Notes: generated by a model not told the origin, from the sequence alone. DNA of 64,000 nt from Siphonodentalium dalli (GCA_032622095.1 CP136063.1:147927379-147991378), one strand, 5' to 3'. Counted from the first letter of the stretch, positions 43,423 through 57,807 are shown. Numbers and translations: made by a program.

Positions 43423-44115
43423 GGGAGATGACTGTATATAACTTTGGTGGGTATCGGCGAATTGAACAATCTTATCAATGCTAGTGATTCTCCTCTCGCC
43501 ATCCATGACCCAAACGATACCAAATGTGAATTAATTCATCATTAGAGAAGAACGTGCATGGATTTGGTGGAATTAGTGCTAAATATATTTGTATCAGCTT
43601 TGGTGCAACTACCCTCATGCATGACTTGAACCGCGCCACTTTTGTCGTATTTAAACAACGTCTATTAGACTCATGCATGTATGATATAATGGAGATGATT
43701 ATATATAAGTTTGGTGGTAATCGGCAACTAAACAAATTCTTATCATAGTTATTACCCCCATCTCTCACCCAAAACGGCACCAATGTGGCGTCTTTATATA
43801 TGTCACACGATTATATTCCTCGTATCATGGAGAAGAATAATATATCAATTTGGTGGAAATCTGCGCTAAAAATAGATTTTAAAATCAATTGTTGGTGCAC
43901 CCCTGAATCGATCGGCGCCATATCATGGAGGTGATTATGTATAAGTTTGGTGGAAATCGGCGACAAAACTATTTCATCATTTATTTGCTGCCCCTCCCCC
44001 TTTTCTACCCCTGACACCAACGTCAGTTTAGAAAAGTTTAACCGCACCATTATCTTCCTCGTAAAAATTTACTCATGTTAGACTTCCTTGGTGCCATCTC
44101 GATTGTACCCTGTAA
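43423..44115. repeat. Long dispersed repeat block, copy A
   Basis: Built of recurring words: GAGATGATTATATATAAG, TTTGGTGGAAATCGGCG, CACACGATTAGATTCCTC-like and C-rich CCCCTCCCCCTTTTCT. It ends ACCGCACCATTATCTTCCTC then ACAGACAGATATTCGCAAAT. The same order and end occur in block B at 46,240-47,600. Confidence 0.75.
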
Positions 44116-44189
44116 AGTTATATATATAACACAGACAGATATTCGCAAATACTTGATTAATTGTATCATTGCGCGACCTGATTTCCAGT

Positions 44190-44935
44190 GACCAAATCAG
44201 TTTCCAATATCCAACCAATTGGTGTCCCAAACTATCCAACGAGTATCACAAACCACCCAATTGGTGACCCAAACCATAAAACTAGTATCTAAAGCCATCA
44301 AATGAGTTCCCAACCCATCCCACAGGCGTCACAAAACATCTACTAACTGTTATCTCAAAACTTTCAAATTGTGTACTCACCCTCCATCGAGTATTCCAAA
44401 CCATCCAATGAGTTAACCAAACCGTGGGATACTCGCTGGATGGTTTGATATATTGGATGGGTGGTTTTCTACACTAGTTTGTGACACTCATTATATGGCG
44501 TGGGGCATTCAGGGGGTGGACTGAGACACCAGTTGAATATTTTAAACACTCCAGTTGGTTTGAGGCACTTACTGGATGGTTATGGACACTCATTGGTGAG
44601 TTTTGGGACACCCATTTGGGTTGTTTGGGGTACTCGATTGATGGTTGGTTTGAGACACTCAATGTGTGGTATGGGACACCACGTGCATGCATAATTTGTG
44701 ACACTCTGTTGGTGGCATACATTTATATATGACAATCGGATGGTTTGGATTACTCAATTGGCGGTTTGGACACGATTTGGATGGTTTTGGGATCCCAGCT
44801 GTGTGGATTGAGATACGTATTAGGTGGTTTGCGACACAATTTGGCTGATTTGGAACGCCAGTTCTATGCACTGAGACACTCGTCGGTTGGTTTTGGTATA
44901 CTATTAAGAAGGTGGTTTGAGACACCCGAGCCTGA
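44190..44935. repeat. Mirrored degenerate ~32-bp repeat
   Basis: Between 44,190 and 44,425 words like CCAAACCATCCAATGAGT recur every 30-40 bp, separated by GT(A/G)(T/C)C-type joints. From 44,440 to 44,935 the reverse complement (TTGGATGGTTTG, GGGACACTC) recurs with the same spacing. The whole is an inverted pair of degenerate short-period arrays pivoting near 44,430. Confidence 0.7.
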
Positions 44936-44939
44936 TTAG

Positions 44940-46240
44940 TCGAAACTTGATCATGTTATGAATCTCTACTCTGGTTAACACCCGTAGAGATCATATTCCA
45001 CCAGTAAAAAACGGGCACTTGTTGATGTTGTGACAGGGAAGTGTATAGCACTGAAAAACAGTATAGGTAATATATTTCTTTGTTATTACCTATTCCTTAA
45101 TAATATATTTCACTGTAGGTGAAGATTCTAACTCCAAATTGCGCGTTTTAAGCGACTAGCTTTGTGACCGATTTTGCTTTGCATCGCATAAAATTACGGA
45201 CTTTCTCCCGGATTATTATTTGCAATGTTTATTACGATATCGGCTCACAAAACTCACAAAATGCATGCAATCCCGAGCTGGGACTACCCATAAATGAAAT
45301 AGATTATTGAGGAACAAGTATTGACAACAAAATATATTTCCCGTCATGTTTGTTTAATGTTATAAAGTTCCCCGTCAGAACGGGTCAGAACATCAAAAAG
45401 TTCCCAGGTTTTTGTACCGGTAGAATATATCTACGGGGGTTAGACATTGTATAGATTAATTTTGTTTAGTCCCAGGTATGTACAAAGAACTATTTCTCCC
45501 GGTTATTTTTTTTAGTCCCAGGTATGCACAAAGGGCAACTCTCGGCATGTCTCGGAGACAAATATATATAACATGCTTCTGTGACCTACATTTACCCAAT
45601 ATCAATATCGATACAATTTCAAAACTTATAAAAAAATGGGGACCTGAGAGGGGTACACATTGGGAAGCTATATGACTGGTGGTGCAATCGGAATTTCTTA
45701 CGTGGGAAGTTGGGAACCCCCTCCCAATTCAAGACACATTCGCCACGCCCTGCCGACGAACTAAGTTTTATTATGGGTCAGCTATTATGTAGTTTCGATT
45801 CATGTTACATATGTGGTATGTATCCAATATTTGTTGCATATATTAAAATACATAAAAAATTGTATATATTTCGGGCGGAAATGTCTTGGGAGGGCTACAG
45901 TCATCACAGCCCCTGGCCCGTACGGATAATTTATAATTATACAGATGTCAATCATACTACATGTATATGCTAATATTATATAAATTAGTAATAACAACCC
46001 AATTCAATTCCATGTTGTCCTATAATTATGTAACAATGTGCCTACCCATCACATGCAATTGTGACAATTCTATTTTGTTCCAAGCATATCTTCAATTCCA
46101 CAATGTCCTATGTCGCAAGTACAGTTTTCAATTAATTCCAGTTCAAAGTGGAAATAAAGCTATAATGCTTGAAATGAGATGTGACAACAGGGAGGTTAAA
46201 TACATTGAATTTCAACTACAACGGACATAAAAGAATGCCT
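44940..46240. other. No gene recognised
   Basis: AT-rich sequence with several short frames; a TTTAGTCCCAGGTATG(T/C)ACAAAG word occurs twice (45,467 and 45,513). No motif or splice evidence for a gene. Confidence 0.5.
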
Positions 46241-47600
46241 GATATCTTCGCGAGAAGTGAAAATACGAACTTCCCGTTTCCACCATTAGAAGCGTTATGG
46301 AATTTTGGTTTCAACGATACCAATATCTCATTTTCACCAAAAAGGTCACAGGTCGCGATATTTTGAGATATTGTATGAGTTTGATGGTAATTGGCACAAA
46401 ACATAATTTTATCAGTTTTGGTGACCCTCCCGTCCCTATTTCGGACTCAAGCGGCACCACTTTTGACATCATTAAACCACACACTTAGACTTATTATGGA
46501 GATGAATATATATAAAATTGGTCAAAATTGGCGAGTATACAAATTCGTATCAAATTTAGTGCCCCCCCCCATATCAGATCTCTCACCTAAACGGCACCCA
46601 TTTGACGTATTTAAACCACACGATTAGATTCCTCAAATCACGGAGAAGAATATGTATCAATCAGGTGGAAATCGGCGCTAAGCATATTGTTTATCAATGT
46701 TTGTGTCCCTCTCACCCTCTAAGCACCCCTGACTCGAATGGCCCGACTTTTGACATCATTAAACCACACAATTAGATCCCTGATATCATGGAGATGATTA
46801 TTTATAAGTTTGGTGCTAATCCGCGACTAAACAAATTTTGTATCAATTTAGTGCCCACCCAACCCCCATCTCTCACCAACATCACCAATATGACGTCTTT
46901 AAAATCACACGATTAGATTCCTCATATCATGGATGAGAATGTGCATCAATTTGGCGGAAATTGGCGCTAAAAATATTGTATATCCATTTTGGTGCCCCTC
47001 TCCCTTTTAGTGTACCCCTGACTCGAATGACGCCACTTTTGACACATTTAAGCCACACCACTAGACATCTCATACCATGGGGATGATTTTGTATAAGTTT
47101 GGTGGCAATCGGCGACTAAACAAATTCTTATCAGATTTAGTAACCACCCACCCCCCCCCCCCCCAAATATCTCATCTAAACGACACCAATATGACGTCTT
47201 TAAATCACACAATATGATTCCTTGTATCATGGAGAAATTCTCAGAAGAATGTGCATCAATTTGGTGGAAGACGACTGGAAGTCGGCGCTAAAATTATTTT
47301 GATCAATTTTGGTACCCCTCTCCCCTTCCGGGCATCCCTGTCTCGAACGTCGCGACTTTTGACATATTTAAACCGTACCATTAGATTCCTCATATTATGG
47401 GGATGCTTATATACAAGTTTGGTGGCAATCGACAATTTTTTTCTGCCCCTCCCCCTTTTCTGCCCCTTTAGAAAATTCTAAGTTAACCCGCACCATTATC
47501 TTTCTCGTAAAAAGTTACCCCTGCTAGACCCCTTTTGTGCCATATAGGTGGTCCCCTGTGCATTTCTATAGAAGACAGACATTCGCAAATATAGATATCG
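46240..47600. repeat. Long dispersed repeat block, copy B
   Basis: At least three internal rounds of a ~300-bp unit. Each has a TTTGGTGGCAATCGGCGA-type word, a C-rich tract, TCTCACC(T/C)AAACG, a GACGTCTTTAAATCACAC-type word and ATCATGGAGAAGAATGTGC. The end (CCGCACCATTATCTTTCTCG, then GACAGACATTCGCAAAT) matches the end of block A. No coding frame. Confidence 0.75.
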
Positions 47601-48305
47601 ATGTTATCTCTAAGTTGTATTCGAGATGCGAGAACCCCGCAAATATCCAGTAAACAAATCCTAGCATGAACATTCAGCAACTAACTAATCACAATAGCCC
47701 CACCCCGCCAAGATTACTACCAATGAATAATGCTAACGTATCAGCTTTGTATTTTTTCGTGGGGGGGGGGGGGCAGTTCCATCAAGGTGCCGATGAGCCG
47801 CCCACCAGTTAATTGTCATGACTGTTTAATAACAGTTACTGCTCCATATATAACGTTGGCCGCGCGTCTGAGACGTATACATGGATTTTCAAAATTTGTA
47901 CCTTGATTACTTTAAGCTTTTTTTATTGCAAATTTATTTACAACGGGATTGGGCGAACAAGTTTTTACAACTTAATTTACCCCCTCCCCTCTTAAAGCAT
48001 GTCTTACTTCCGAGAGTTTATCTTGGATGTCTCCTTTAGCGAATTCGACGGATGTTTTGGTTCAAACAATATTTATTTGTGGATACAATTTCGATTTATA
48101 ATAAACACAACACAAAAAGTAAGTCGGGGGCCCTCATATAATGATCAATAATTCCAAATATTATGGGTGGATATTTGTGAAATTTCACACTTATTACAAT
48201 GGTCCATTTACCAATATGATGCGCTTATGTGTGAACATATTCATAGAGACATGGTTCAATGAGCAGCAAGTAACCAAACAAGGGGTCAATTTTAATTCTA
48301 CAGAA
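47601..48305. other. No gene recognised
   Basis: No open frame with recognisable content. A G-run lies at 47,761-47,773. Confidence 0.5.
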
Positions 48306-48307
48306 CA

Positions 48308-49530
48308 TTTAATTCATTGATTTCGGGTAAGGGAATTTGATTTGTTTGAGTTCGTGACTGTTCAATATCTGGTGTAACTTCCGTGTCGATGCAGGACGTG
48401 TTGACATCTTGCCCTCATGGTGTTCACAAGCTTTGCTACACGGTTTTGCGGAATTGCTGCCATTACTCTTGTAAAAGACGCCGCATATCAACCATAGTGG
48501 TCCCCTCGTCAACTCGCGGGTAAACAGCCCTCTTGAGTTGATCCCAGAAGTGTTCGATGGTATTCAGATCGGGGGAATTTGCCGGCCATACCATTCGCTC
48601 GATCCCATTGGCAATCAGAAACTCGTTCACAACCCGGGCTCGGTGGGGCGGGCATTGTCATCCATAAGTACGAGCTGGTTACCAGCCACCTGAGCTTGTG
48701 GGATGGCATGTGGTAGGAGCACATCGTCCCGGTACATCACACCGTTGAGGTTGCCGTTGATCGGGACCAGTTCTGTCTTGGTACCAGCGCGAATCCCTCC
48801 CCAAACCATGATCCTGCCGCCACCATGAGCCGTCACTGGTTTAACACAACAGTCCGCGTGCTGCTCCCCGCGACGGCGCCAAACCCGTCTTCCGTCATCA
48901 ACATGTCGCAGACAAACCCTCGTCTCGTCGGTGAACAAGACGTTTGCTCATTGTAGTCTTGTCCAGCGTGCGTGATGTCTGGCTCACGCCAACCTCGCTG
49001 CCTTGTGTCGCATCAGGAGGGCTGCCCTTTTCACCAAACGCCGGGCCCGTAGCTGGGCACCGTGTAGCCGGTTCCGGGTGGTCTGGCGGCTGAGTCTTCT
49101 GACCCCTCTACCAGCGACTGTGTGCACCTGGTCTCGTATCTCAACAGCTGAATAACATGAGAAAATGGATGTTTTCGCCCATTTGAATAACGAAAATGTC
49201 CTTCGCACCTGTAAGTGTTCGCCTCCTCAGTGCCGTCAATGCGATAAACATGTCATCGCGTGGTGTTGTCACTTTTGGACGCCCGCTCTTTGGTCGATCC
49301 TTCACCGAACCAGTTTGCTGAAATTTCGCCCGTAGTTTCCGAATGGCATTCGGAGACACACCCATTCTCCGCTCTACCTGCTTTACTGGAGTATTGGCTT
49401 CCCAAAAGCCCAATGGCAATCGCACGATCCTGTTCTGTAAGGTGCGGCATCGTTGTATGCATGAGATTGCACAAATTGAACTGAATATGTATCCAAAAAA
49501 GTGGGGCGACATCGATTCCGTGCAATGCAT
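48308..49530 (-). mobile_element. Tc1-type transposase pseudogene (DD34E)
   Basis: Minus-strand pieces in order: an N-terminal helix-turn-helix (LTEQDRAIAIGLL in one frame, then VERRMGVSPNAIRKLRAKF and DRPKSGRPKVTTPRDD in another), a second HTH with HGAQLRARRLVKRAAL, the catalytic core MFTDETRVCL and LMDDNARP, and finally WPANSPDLNTIEHFWDQLKR in a third frame. The catalytic triad survives as residues: Asp at codon 48,927, Asp at 48,657 and Glu at 48,553. Restoring one lost base gives 34 residues between the last two, the Tc1 spacing. A one-base deletion lies just after DNARP and at least two other frame changes occur, plus an insert near 49,150-49,200. It is non-functional. Terminal inverted repeats were not found. 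Confidence 0.85.
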
Positions 49531-49984
49531 CGGCCGCACCGCGTGACTACAGGTCAAATGGGGGATTATCCTAATCTGTCGTTATACCGATACCGCTCAA
49601 GAGATAAAGAACGCGAGGGTAACCCATATTTCGCCGAAGCTATGGACCTCCGAATTGTGAAGTGCGATTTCGAAAAAACATCATTTTCATCTTCAATTGT
49701 TGACCAGTCGAGCATGCAATGGACCAGAACATTTATATTTATGCTACACACTTGCAGAATGCTATATATATATATAGAACATACATGCCAAATTACATCA
49801 ATATCCGATCATTAATTCGGAAAATATCGGTCGTCATTTAGGGGGAACTTACATTTTGTGCGGTGTTTATTAAGATTTCATACATTAGACCACTAAAACC
49901 GACCACTCCTGGTTACACGCGTTTGAGTTGCAGAAAACAACAACAGTATGTTTGAGGTGGGACAGTATTATACATATGCAGTAT

Positions 49985-50852
49985 AGTATGTTGCTGGACA
50001 TGAATGTTGTTTCTATTGATATGGCACATTCATTTCTGAATTGACTGCGTCTTGAGAAGACTAATAGATTACCTCTTATGTTGTATTATGTTATGTATTG
50101 TTTATATTGTGATAATGTTTTTAATAATTCATTGATTATTGGTATTCGAGATACCGTTAATTGCCTCGGTATGAGTATTGTTTGGACCAACCAACAAGTT
50201 CTAAGCATGAAAAGCTTTAACCGCACAATTTCTGGCAAACTACGCGACGTATACATACAAGAATGGTGGACCACAATATCTAAATCAAGCAAGTACGCAT
50301 TTTACCGGATTATAAAGCCAAACTTTGAAACAGAGAATTATCTAACCCTAGATGATAACAGATCAGTTAACTATATTGTGGCCTTCCGGACAAGAAACCA
50401 CAAACTCCCTATAGAACATGGTACTTGGACAAATACGGATTACTCAGACCGAATTTGCACACTATGTAATCTTGAAATCGGCGACGAATATCACATGGTA
50501 CTGAAATGTAGGGAACTTAATGAACTTAGAATAAAATACCTGAAACCCTACTACTACCAGAGACCTAACACTCACAAACTAGCCGCTCTTTCAACTCCCG
50601 AAATCAAAAGACAATTAAAAATCTATCAGTATTTATTAAGATCCTAGAAATATTCAGGTCCGCCTGAGGCTTATTACCACCCGCCTGACATATTGAAACA
50701 ACCGAATACCGTCCAACATTTCTATATTCTATCATTATGCCATATATAATATATACATGTATACCTGTACTGAAATATATTGTATATTATATCCATATAT
50801 ATATGTAATGTCTTAATTTTACGATCAGAATAAACTAATTGAATTGAACTGG
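49985..50852 (+). mobile_element. LINE 3' fragment, C-terminal RT region
   Basis: The open frame to 50,647 carries AFRTRNHKLPIEHGTW then RICTLCNLEIGDEYHMVLKC, the post-RT zinc-knuckle end of a LINE polyprotein. The 3' untranslated part runs to AATAAACTAATTGAATTGAA at 50,830-50,850, a TTGAA-type tail common in such elements. The reverse transcriptase itself is missing (5' truncation). The style of the Cys/His motif differs from the LINE at 40-43 kb, so this is another family. Confidence 0.75.
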
Positions 50853-50885
50853 GCAGATTAAAAGAAAGTGATCTGCATTTGTTAT

Positions 50886-51002
50886 GTCCCCCATGTATGT
50901 ATACACTTGTTGTCCCCCATGTATGTATACACTTGTTGCCCCCCATGTATGTGTTGTCCCCATGTATGTGTTGTCCCCCATGTATGTATACACTTGTTGC
51001 TT
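50886..51002. repeat. Tandem repeat, ~26-bp unit
   Basis: Five copies of a unit with CCCCCATGTATGT, three with the full TATACACTTGTTG extension and two shortened. Confidence 0.9.
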
Positions 51003-51040
51003 GCTCTTAAATTATTTTCATGTAATCGCACCTCACAAGT

Positions 51041-51255
51041 ACAGTAATGCTCTAATTAATCGACTTCTTAACCACAGCAGAATTATGGGTAACGTTTCAG
51101 GATTTAGTCGGAAATATGGCTTGTTGCCATTCATCGGAAAGCTCTCGGCGAGAGCTTTCCGATGAATGGCAACAAGCCATATTTCCGACTAAATCCTGAA
51201 ACGTTACCCATAATTCTGCTGTGGTTAAGAAGTCGATTAATTAGAGCATTACTGT
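51041..51255. repeat. Fold-back MITE, 215 bp, family A copy 1
   Basis: Arms of about 106 bp are almost perfect: ACAGTAATGCTCTAATTAAT at the left, mirrored ending AGAGCATTACTGT at the right. They meet at GCTCTCGGCGAGAGC. A second full copy is at 58,901 and a half copy lies inside the Polinton-type element at 19,866. Confidence 0.9.
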
Positions 51256-54200
51256 ACATCCTCGGGAGATTACAGATTTATTCACTCATATGGTCAAAGT
51301 ATGACATTGGAGCATTGACATATTATATGTTTACAAATAGTAATACATAAATTGTACGCATGCGTTGTAAGTTTACAATACTCAATAGTGTTGGGGTGGG
51401 TTAGGTCATTATTACGGCTGCTGCACTTGAGTCGAAGTTGGTAAGGATAGTTTGGGCTTTACGATTGGATGAAAAATTTAAAGTGAAAAGTTCTTCTTGC
51501 ATTGAGAGACGCTTTCCTGTACCTGGTTGTGAATTAAACAATTCAAAGGATTCTGCTGTTTTAATTCAGGGCGCATAATCTGGTTGCAGAGTGATCGGAC
51601 CGCGGAGGCCAAAAAAGTAGTTTTCCAAAAGGGATAGCTTTCCACATCTTGGTTCTCATGGTTCACCATGTTATACAGATACTGAGGAGACGATATATGG
51701 AACATCTTGTACAATTGTTGCAACTTGGAATGGCTTGCGTCTGTCCGCCAAAGATTCCCTGCCCAGGTAAGATTTTATAGTGTCCGTCAGAATACATCGT
51801 TTGCTCCCGATACTATTCTAGCTGTCCCATAATGATTTTGTTCGAGACGGTCACTCAATGTTTTTCCACAGTTGTCTCATATTGGTGTAGCGTATTATAA
51901 TAATGGGCGGATAAAATACTTTTTGTATAGCATTTCTGGATAACTGATGTTTATATTTCCTCATTCATAAGAATAACTATATTCCATGTCTTATCTGTAA
52001 TATCATCAATGTGCGCTGCCCATGTACCTGAGTTACCAAACGCGAGTCAAAGAGGTCTATGCAACTTTGTTTCTTTTACATTGGAAGTTTTATTTGATGT
52101 GGGCGGGGCAGTATTCGTTCGTTGTAATCTATGAACCCATGGAATTCGGCATTACCAGGTATATATGATGGAGTTAACTGTATATCTCAACTATATGTCG
52201 GTGGCATTTACCAGGGCCACTGAGCAATAGTGTTTATCAGCTGGGTTTTAATGTCATTTTAACAGCCATTTGGTTATATCGTGACAACAGAGGAGACTCA
52301 AACTCAGGATAGGGTGTTCATTTATATTACACCTCCCACTTTTCGAAGTCGTCTAATTCAGGCAGCCATTGTCGTGATCCTATTTACTCCGTGCTGAAAC
52401 AAGTCCAAAGTCGTAAAACTATATAATAAACATGTGCCACCATGCTCACTGAAATAGGAGGTCCAACGTTTGCGAACTGTAACTTGTTATATATTGCTGT
52501 TAAATTTCTCTTTAGAACACACTTTGCCTTCGTGCGAACTGTGTAAGGGTTAACGTCTTCCTGGATAGTAGTTGTAGTAAACCAGACTCGCGAGTAATCA
52601 GCCGCCTGCGGTTAAACGTATTTAGTGTACGATCTACTCGAAATATATAGTGTACGATATACTCGAAATAAACGGAGTGTTAATAATTTGCTGGTTCGAG
52701 GTAAATGAGGACACACCTGGCGATTGCCATGTCAAATTCGTGCAGCATCCTTTAAATTAACTACATGCAATTATTATTGAAACAAGACTTCTTGTAATAG
52801 TAAAAATGACTAATTGTTTATTTCGATTACCACACGCCGACATTGTAAACTTAAAAAGGTTACAATCTGTATATTCTACAATTGCAAAGCCCTCATCGGT
52901 AACCTGCGGCTGAGAGCGATTTGATTATCGGTAACTCGTTGTCAATGGCGATTTGATTAATTCTCTTGTGTTTAATGAGATTATGAGATTCTCCGGAAAA
53001 GGAGTTCTGATGAACAGCTGCATGTACAGTGAACAACATGCATGCAAATACTCTGGGACTCAAGTCTGGTTAAGTGATCGTCCTGCCGAATTAGCTGCAT
53101 GTTATGGTACAGTAGTTTATTCTAACCTCCCTTTGGGAGAGTCCATATTAAAACGTTGTTAGGGCAAAGCGATGCAGTTATTTTTTCTAAAACTGGATGC
53201 CCTTGTATGTGGAGAACCTTTAATTACACAAGATATCTGAAAATATTTTAATAGCGCTAAGAAAAATTACAGTCTGACCCAATCCAGATGGATCTTCCGT
53301 TCGTTTTTAACAGTTTTAGAAATTTTGTAAAGGTTTTCCTTTTTTGCCATTGAGTACCCAATATATTCAGTGGGTTTTCATCGATTCGTTCGGATTTGAT
53401 AACGATCGAGAATATGGCTACTCTAAAGAACGACACTTTTTTTAATTATAAAATAATCGCTTTGTTACCAGGACTCACACATAGCATATCTAGCAGTTTA
53501 GCGAGGCTTGATTCCAGTATACTTGCATGCTGTTATACAGCTTTTCATTAAAACGTCTTTCCGGAATATCTAACGATACCCACTTTCTCTTAATCATATT
53601 CATCCTTGGCCAGGCTTGGGACTTGATAAATCAGTAATTAGTAACTCTGTCGATCACATGCATGCGCATCTCCTAACTAATGGATTTGTTCTACTCACGA
53701 AGTACCCCGACATGGAGGATCGACTGCAAAACCATCCCACTCGCAATTGCGAATCGGCCATGGGTAAATGAACAACTGCATACAACGTCAATCCTATATA
53801 TTTCTATGTTCTATGCAGAATATAAAGTTTTCGCATGTAAATATATATAATTTATATATACAATTCATTTGATTTAACAATAATACACGAATAGTTCCAA
53901 AAGAAGCACTATTTACTGCTTTCACTGGTACACATCCATCCCGGATTCGGGTGGTTCGAGAAGATGTCAATTCGTCAATACTCAATTGTCGATATGCACC
54001 ATTAATCAACATAGGGCAGTGTCAAAATCAGTTTTTAAATTGACTGAAAGTACACACCATTCATAGGAAAATCTTAACCATATAAAATGATGTGAATTTT
54101 GGACGTGACCCGGATGTCATGACCGGAGTACCCGAGAACAGGCCAGAAACAAACAAAGAATGTGTTCTCAGTCGTGTGAATTCTCACTCCACGAATAATG

Positions 54201-57200
54201 GGAGTGTGAATTCAAATACTCGAACCTTGTTCTTGGTTTGTTCATGCATGGCCTGTTCGCGGGTGTTTGAATCGCCAAGAACCAATTCGCGGTATTCGTT
54301 CTGGGTAATATGTCGCTCGCGAACAATTAAGACCGCGGATTCGAATACAACCATGCACCGAGAAGAAACTGGGTTCGAATTTGAATTGTTGCACATAAAC
54401 TGGTCTAGTTGGAAGCAGTTCAGTCTATAGGTAATCGCATACTCACTCACACATGTGGACCGCCGTTATATTATACTAACTCACTTAACTAAAAATCATA
54501 TGATTTCGTGCACTCGATTTATTGGTTTATCACACCGGAAATAGTTCTCTATCTCGGTAGCGCCCCTAGCGGTACATGGGTGTAACCTAATCACGAGAAT
54601 TTCCTTCACTGTTTGATGAAATGAGGAAACCTGGGGTCACGCTCGGGCTTTAACCATTTAACTATACTGAATGAGTTCTCATATCCATTGATACAAGTAT
54701 TCTTTGGAAAGGTATATTATTAATTTAGAGGTTTTTTTTAATAACACAAGTGCGGAAGACATTCAGTTATTTTGGGGCGGCGAATGTTCAGATAATAAGT
54801 TAAACGACTGGATTTAGGTATTTGGGAGTATTTCTATATCACAAGCAGTTGCATGTATAATGTGCGGGTCTAACTTTTTTTATAGATGTTTGTACATTTA
54901 TCTGTTGAAGGGCTCGCTATATATAAGTATGTTCTTCACTTCAAATGTGAAAATGAAACGGAATTTCGGCAATTAATTGTTACACTTTCACTTTTGTCGG
55001 GGGGGGGGGGGGGGGCAACGGACTTTATTTTTGCAATAGTGGATGCTCTTTCGGGTGATATAAACTGGGTTTATTCAGAATGTTAATAGGAACATAATCA
55101 TCAGATCTAACGTCAGAAGAAAATTGGACCAAACGTTACCTACAAAACAAGGAAGTGAAGATCCATCTTCGCCTCAATATCATGATCAATCACATATCTA
55201 TAAACATATCAGGAAGCTCCAGTACCTTATCCGTCATCCAAGCCATTATTAAGACCAAATGTGAGTTCATGGTAGGACCATTAGTCTATAAAAGGTGTTA
55301 CCGCTCCCACTTAAATATATTGTTGTACTGCCTATTTAATATGTAAAGGTCAAATGTGACAGTTTTGGCTAGCCAATTGCGGATTTCGTGTAATTTCGTG
55401 TAATTTGCACGTACTATTTTCTGTTTAGGGTCAGAAATACTGTATACGGGAGACACACATTATGGCCGAATGCGCGGATTTCGCTTCTGATTATGATAAG
55501 AAATGTTTCTGTCTCTTTTCGGGATACCAAATAGCAAATAAGTGGTGAATCAGGAAAAAATTACATCAAATCTCAATATCTATCTGAAGGGAAGGTCACG
55601 TGACCAATTTTGAATTAGAGAATTCCTTGCAAATCTCAGGATAAAAAGTTAAGAGTGACAAGTATTTGAGCGTGTAACCCGATAAGGTATTGCATTAGAC
55701 CGATGGGCTTGAAATATTCATCACATAACATTATTTGATGTCTGTAAATATGTTGAGTTTTGTTCTCGGTTTATGTTCTTATAATTATATTAATTTTATG
55801 CATTCTCTAAATATTTCCATGAATGGAGGAAATAAAGAATATATATGATCTGTATATTGGTATAATTATAAAAGGTTTGAGAACCATACACTGAATTTAT
55901 ATGTATCTTAAACACCAATGTCTTTCGTGATATTAACCGATTAATACCTAAAATATTTGTACTTGTATACAAGGGTGAGGTTTTCTAAAGGAATTAACAC
56001 CAAGCCTTGTGAATTAATCAATTTTGTTATACATTTACAATTTTTACATTTTATATGAGCATATCATTGTTCAGATTCACTGAGTTCTGCGATTAATATC
56101 TCATGGAATGAATTTGTTTTACTTAGAAACTTAATGTAGTGGCTGTGTGTGTTTCGGAGGGATACGGCGTTTGGGTCGGTATCCCCCATTAACACACACA
56201 GACACACTACATGTACATTCATTTCTTATATTTATATAACTTGTTGATGATTTATTCCCATAAAAAAATCGACGATAATTTGAGACTTGCCCACGCAGTA
56301 CATTCAGTCAGCCCAATATAATATCTCCAAACACTTAGCAACGATAACGTGATTGATATAAATAAATGGCTTCAGATGTAATTCGGCTGAACTTTGAAAA
56401 GCACGTTAAATTATTCTGCTGACGCTGTTAGTGATTAGGTCAGAATAGTTGAACAAGTTGTGACGTCGTGTACCTGTTAGGGTCTGTGTTATTGTGGCAT
56501 GGAACGGGTGACCCAATAGGCAGTTGACCAATCACCAAACAGGATTTAGTGTAATACAACAGGCTATATAAATACACACATGTACATTGTACATAGGCGT
56601 ACGTCTGTATCCGAATCGGAATCCGCATAACATCACGGTATATTGTTTTTGCAAGATCAAGTTGAGCCAAATTATTGCTTAAATTGTGTTAGGGCAAAAG
56701 CGCGCGTTTTTCCATACATCCAGGCAAACATTACAGTCTTGTTTTTATTTTTGGATTTGATATTGACTTTTTTTTTCAAAAGAATTGTAATTCCAGAAAA
56801 TATAAAAAAAAAAATTATTGTGAAAAAGCGAAATTTATTTTGCCCATTCGCAGTTAAATGTTATGGATGTTCAAGGGCTGATTCATACATAACATTTCTT
56901 CACATTAACATCGGAATCAAATATGTCACTTCATCTCCCTCTTAAAAACCAGACATTGATATATCCTCTTCGAAGTCTTTCTGTTGACAACAAACTTGGT
57001 TATTGAGATACACTGGTGGATACCTCGAATTGGACTGAACCAGTTGAGACACAAACTGCATACAGCTGTTGAAGATAAAGTCAGGGTTCCATGTAAATTT
57101 TAGAGGAATCCCAATGGCTTTTTGTTTAGATTCAAATGCATAATATAAAATATTCTTACCAAGAAGTGCTATCTCCCAGACATACAATTGATATGATATT

Positions 57201-57512
57201 TTCTATCATTTGTTTTTATCTAATTTAGATGTTTTAGAGGGACCGCAACTAATAAGCTTAACTTTTCAATAACAAATCGCATTATTTGTTATAAATCTAA
57301 CTTGTGCATCAGCATCACATCTGGTTTAAACATTACGTTCAGTGCAATTACAAAGCCGATAGTGCGGTTAAATTAGAATGTGTATGTAAATCGGGGCATG
57401 CATGGAGCCCTGAAAACGTCTTTAAATTACGTTGTGCGAAACGCCATATGAATTCTGTACATCCTCTACATGGTGGATCACGTGTTGTTTCGGATGTAAA
57501 TCTTCAGCGCGC
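51256..57512. other. Gene-poor interval
   Basis: No host gene recognised. A partial inverted repeat lies at about 54,125-54,275 (GAGAACAGGCC and GGCCTGTTCGCGGG; GTGAATTCTCACTCC and GGGAGTGTGAATTC). There is a short duplication GTGTACGAT(C/A)TACTCGAAAT at 52,625-52,675 and a G-run at 54,999-55,014. Open frames are below 110 codons and lack motifs. Confidence 0.5.
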
Positions 57513-57807
57513 TCATCTTGACTCTCTGTACATTCTATTGATGTCCGAATAGTGGTCACATATTTTCCAAATATCGGGACAGGTTTTCAGTAGATTCGAT
57601 ATGAAAGCATTCATCTCTTTAAAGCACGCGCCATATTGGTGTCTAGTGAAATACAGACCACTGGGGAAATAGTGCCCGTCGTCAAGTCCCACTTTTTCTA
57701 CAGAAATCTTCCACGAACACAAAGCCAAATGTGACGGGCGATTATGGATTAGGTCGTAGTCTTGCAAGCTCAGTTCAAGAGTGAATCTGGCTAGTGATCT
57801 GGCTACC
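57513..57807 (-). CDS. CCNO: Cyclin O-like exon 4, terminal
   Basis: Acceptor TTTTCAG|GGTAGC; the first base completes a Lys codon from exon 3. It encodes the second cyclin fold and ends DINRMYRESR then stop, a length typical of cyclin C-termini. Confidence 0.88.
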
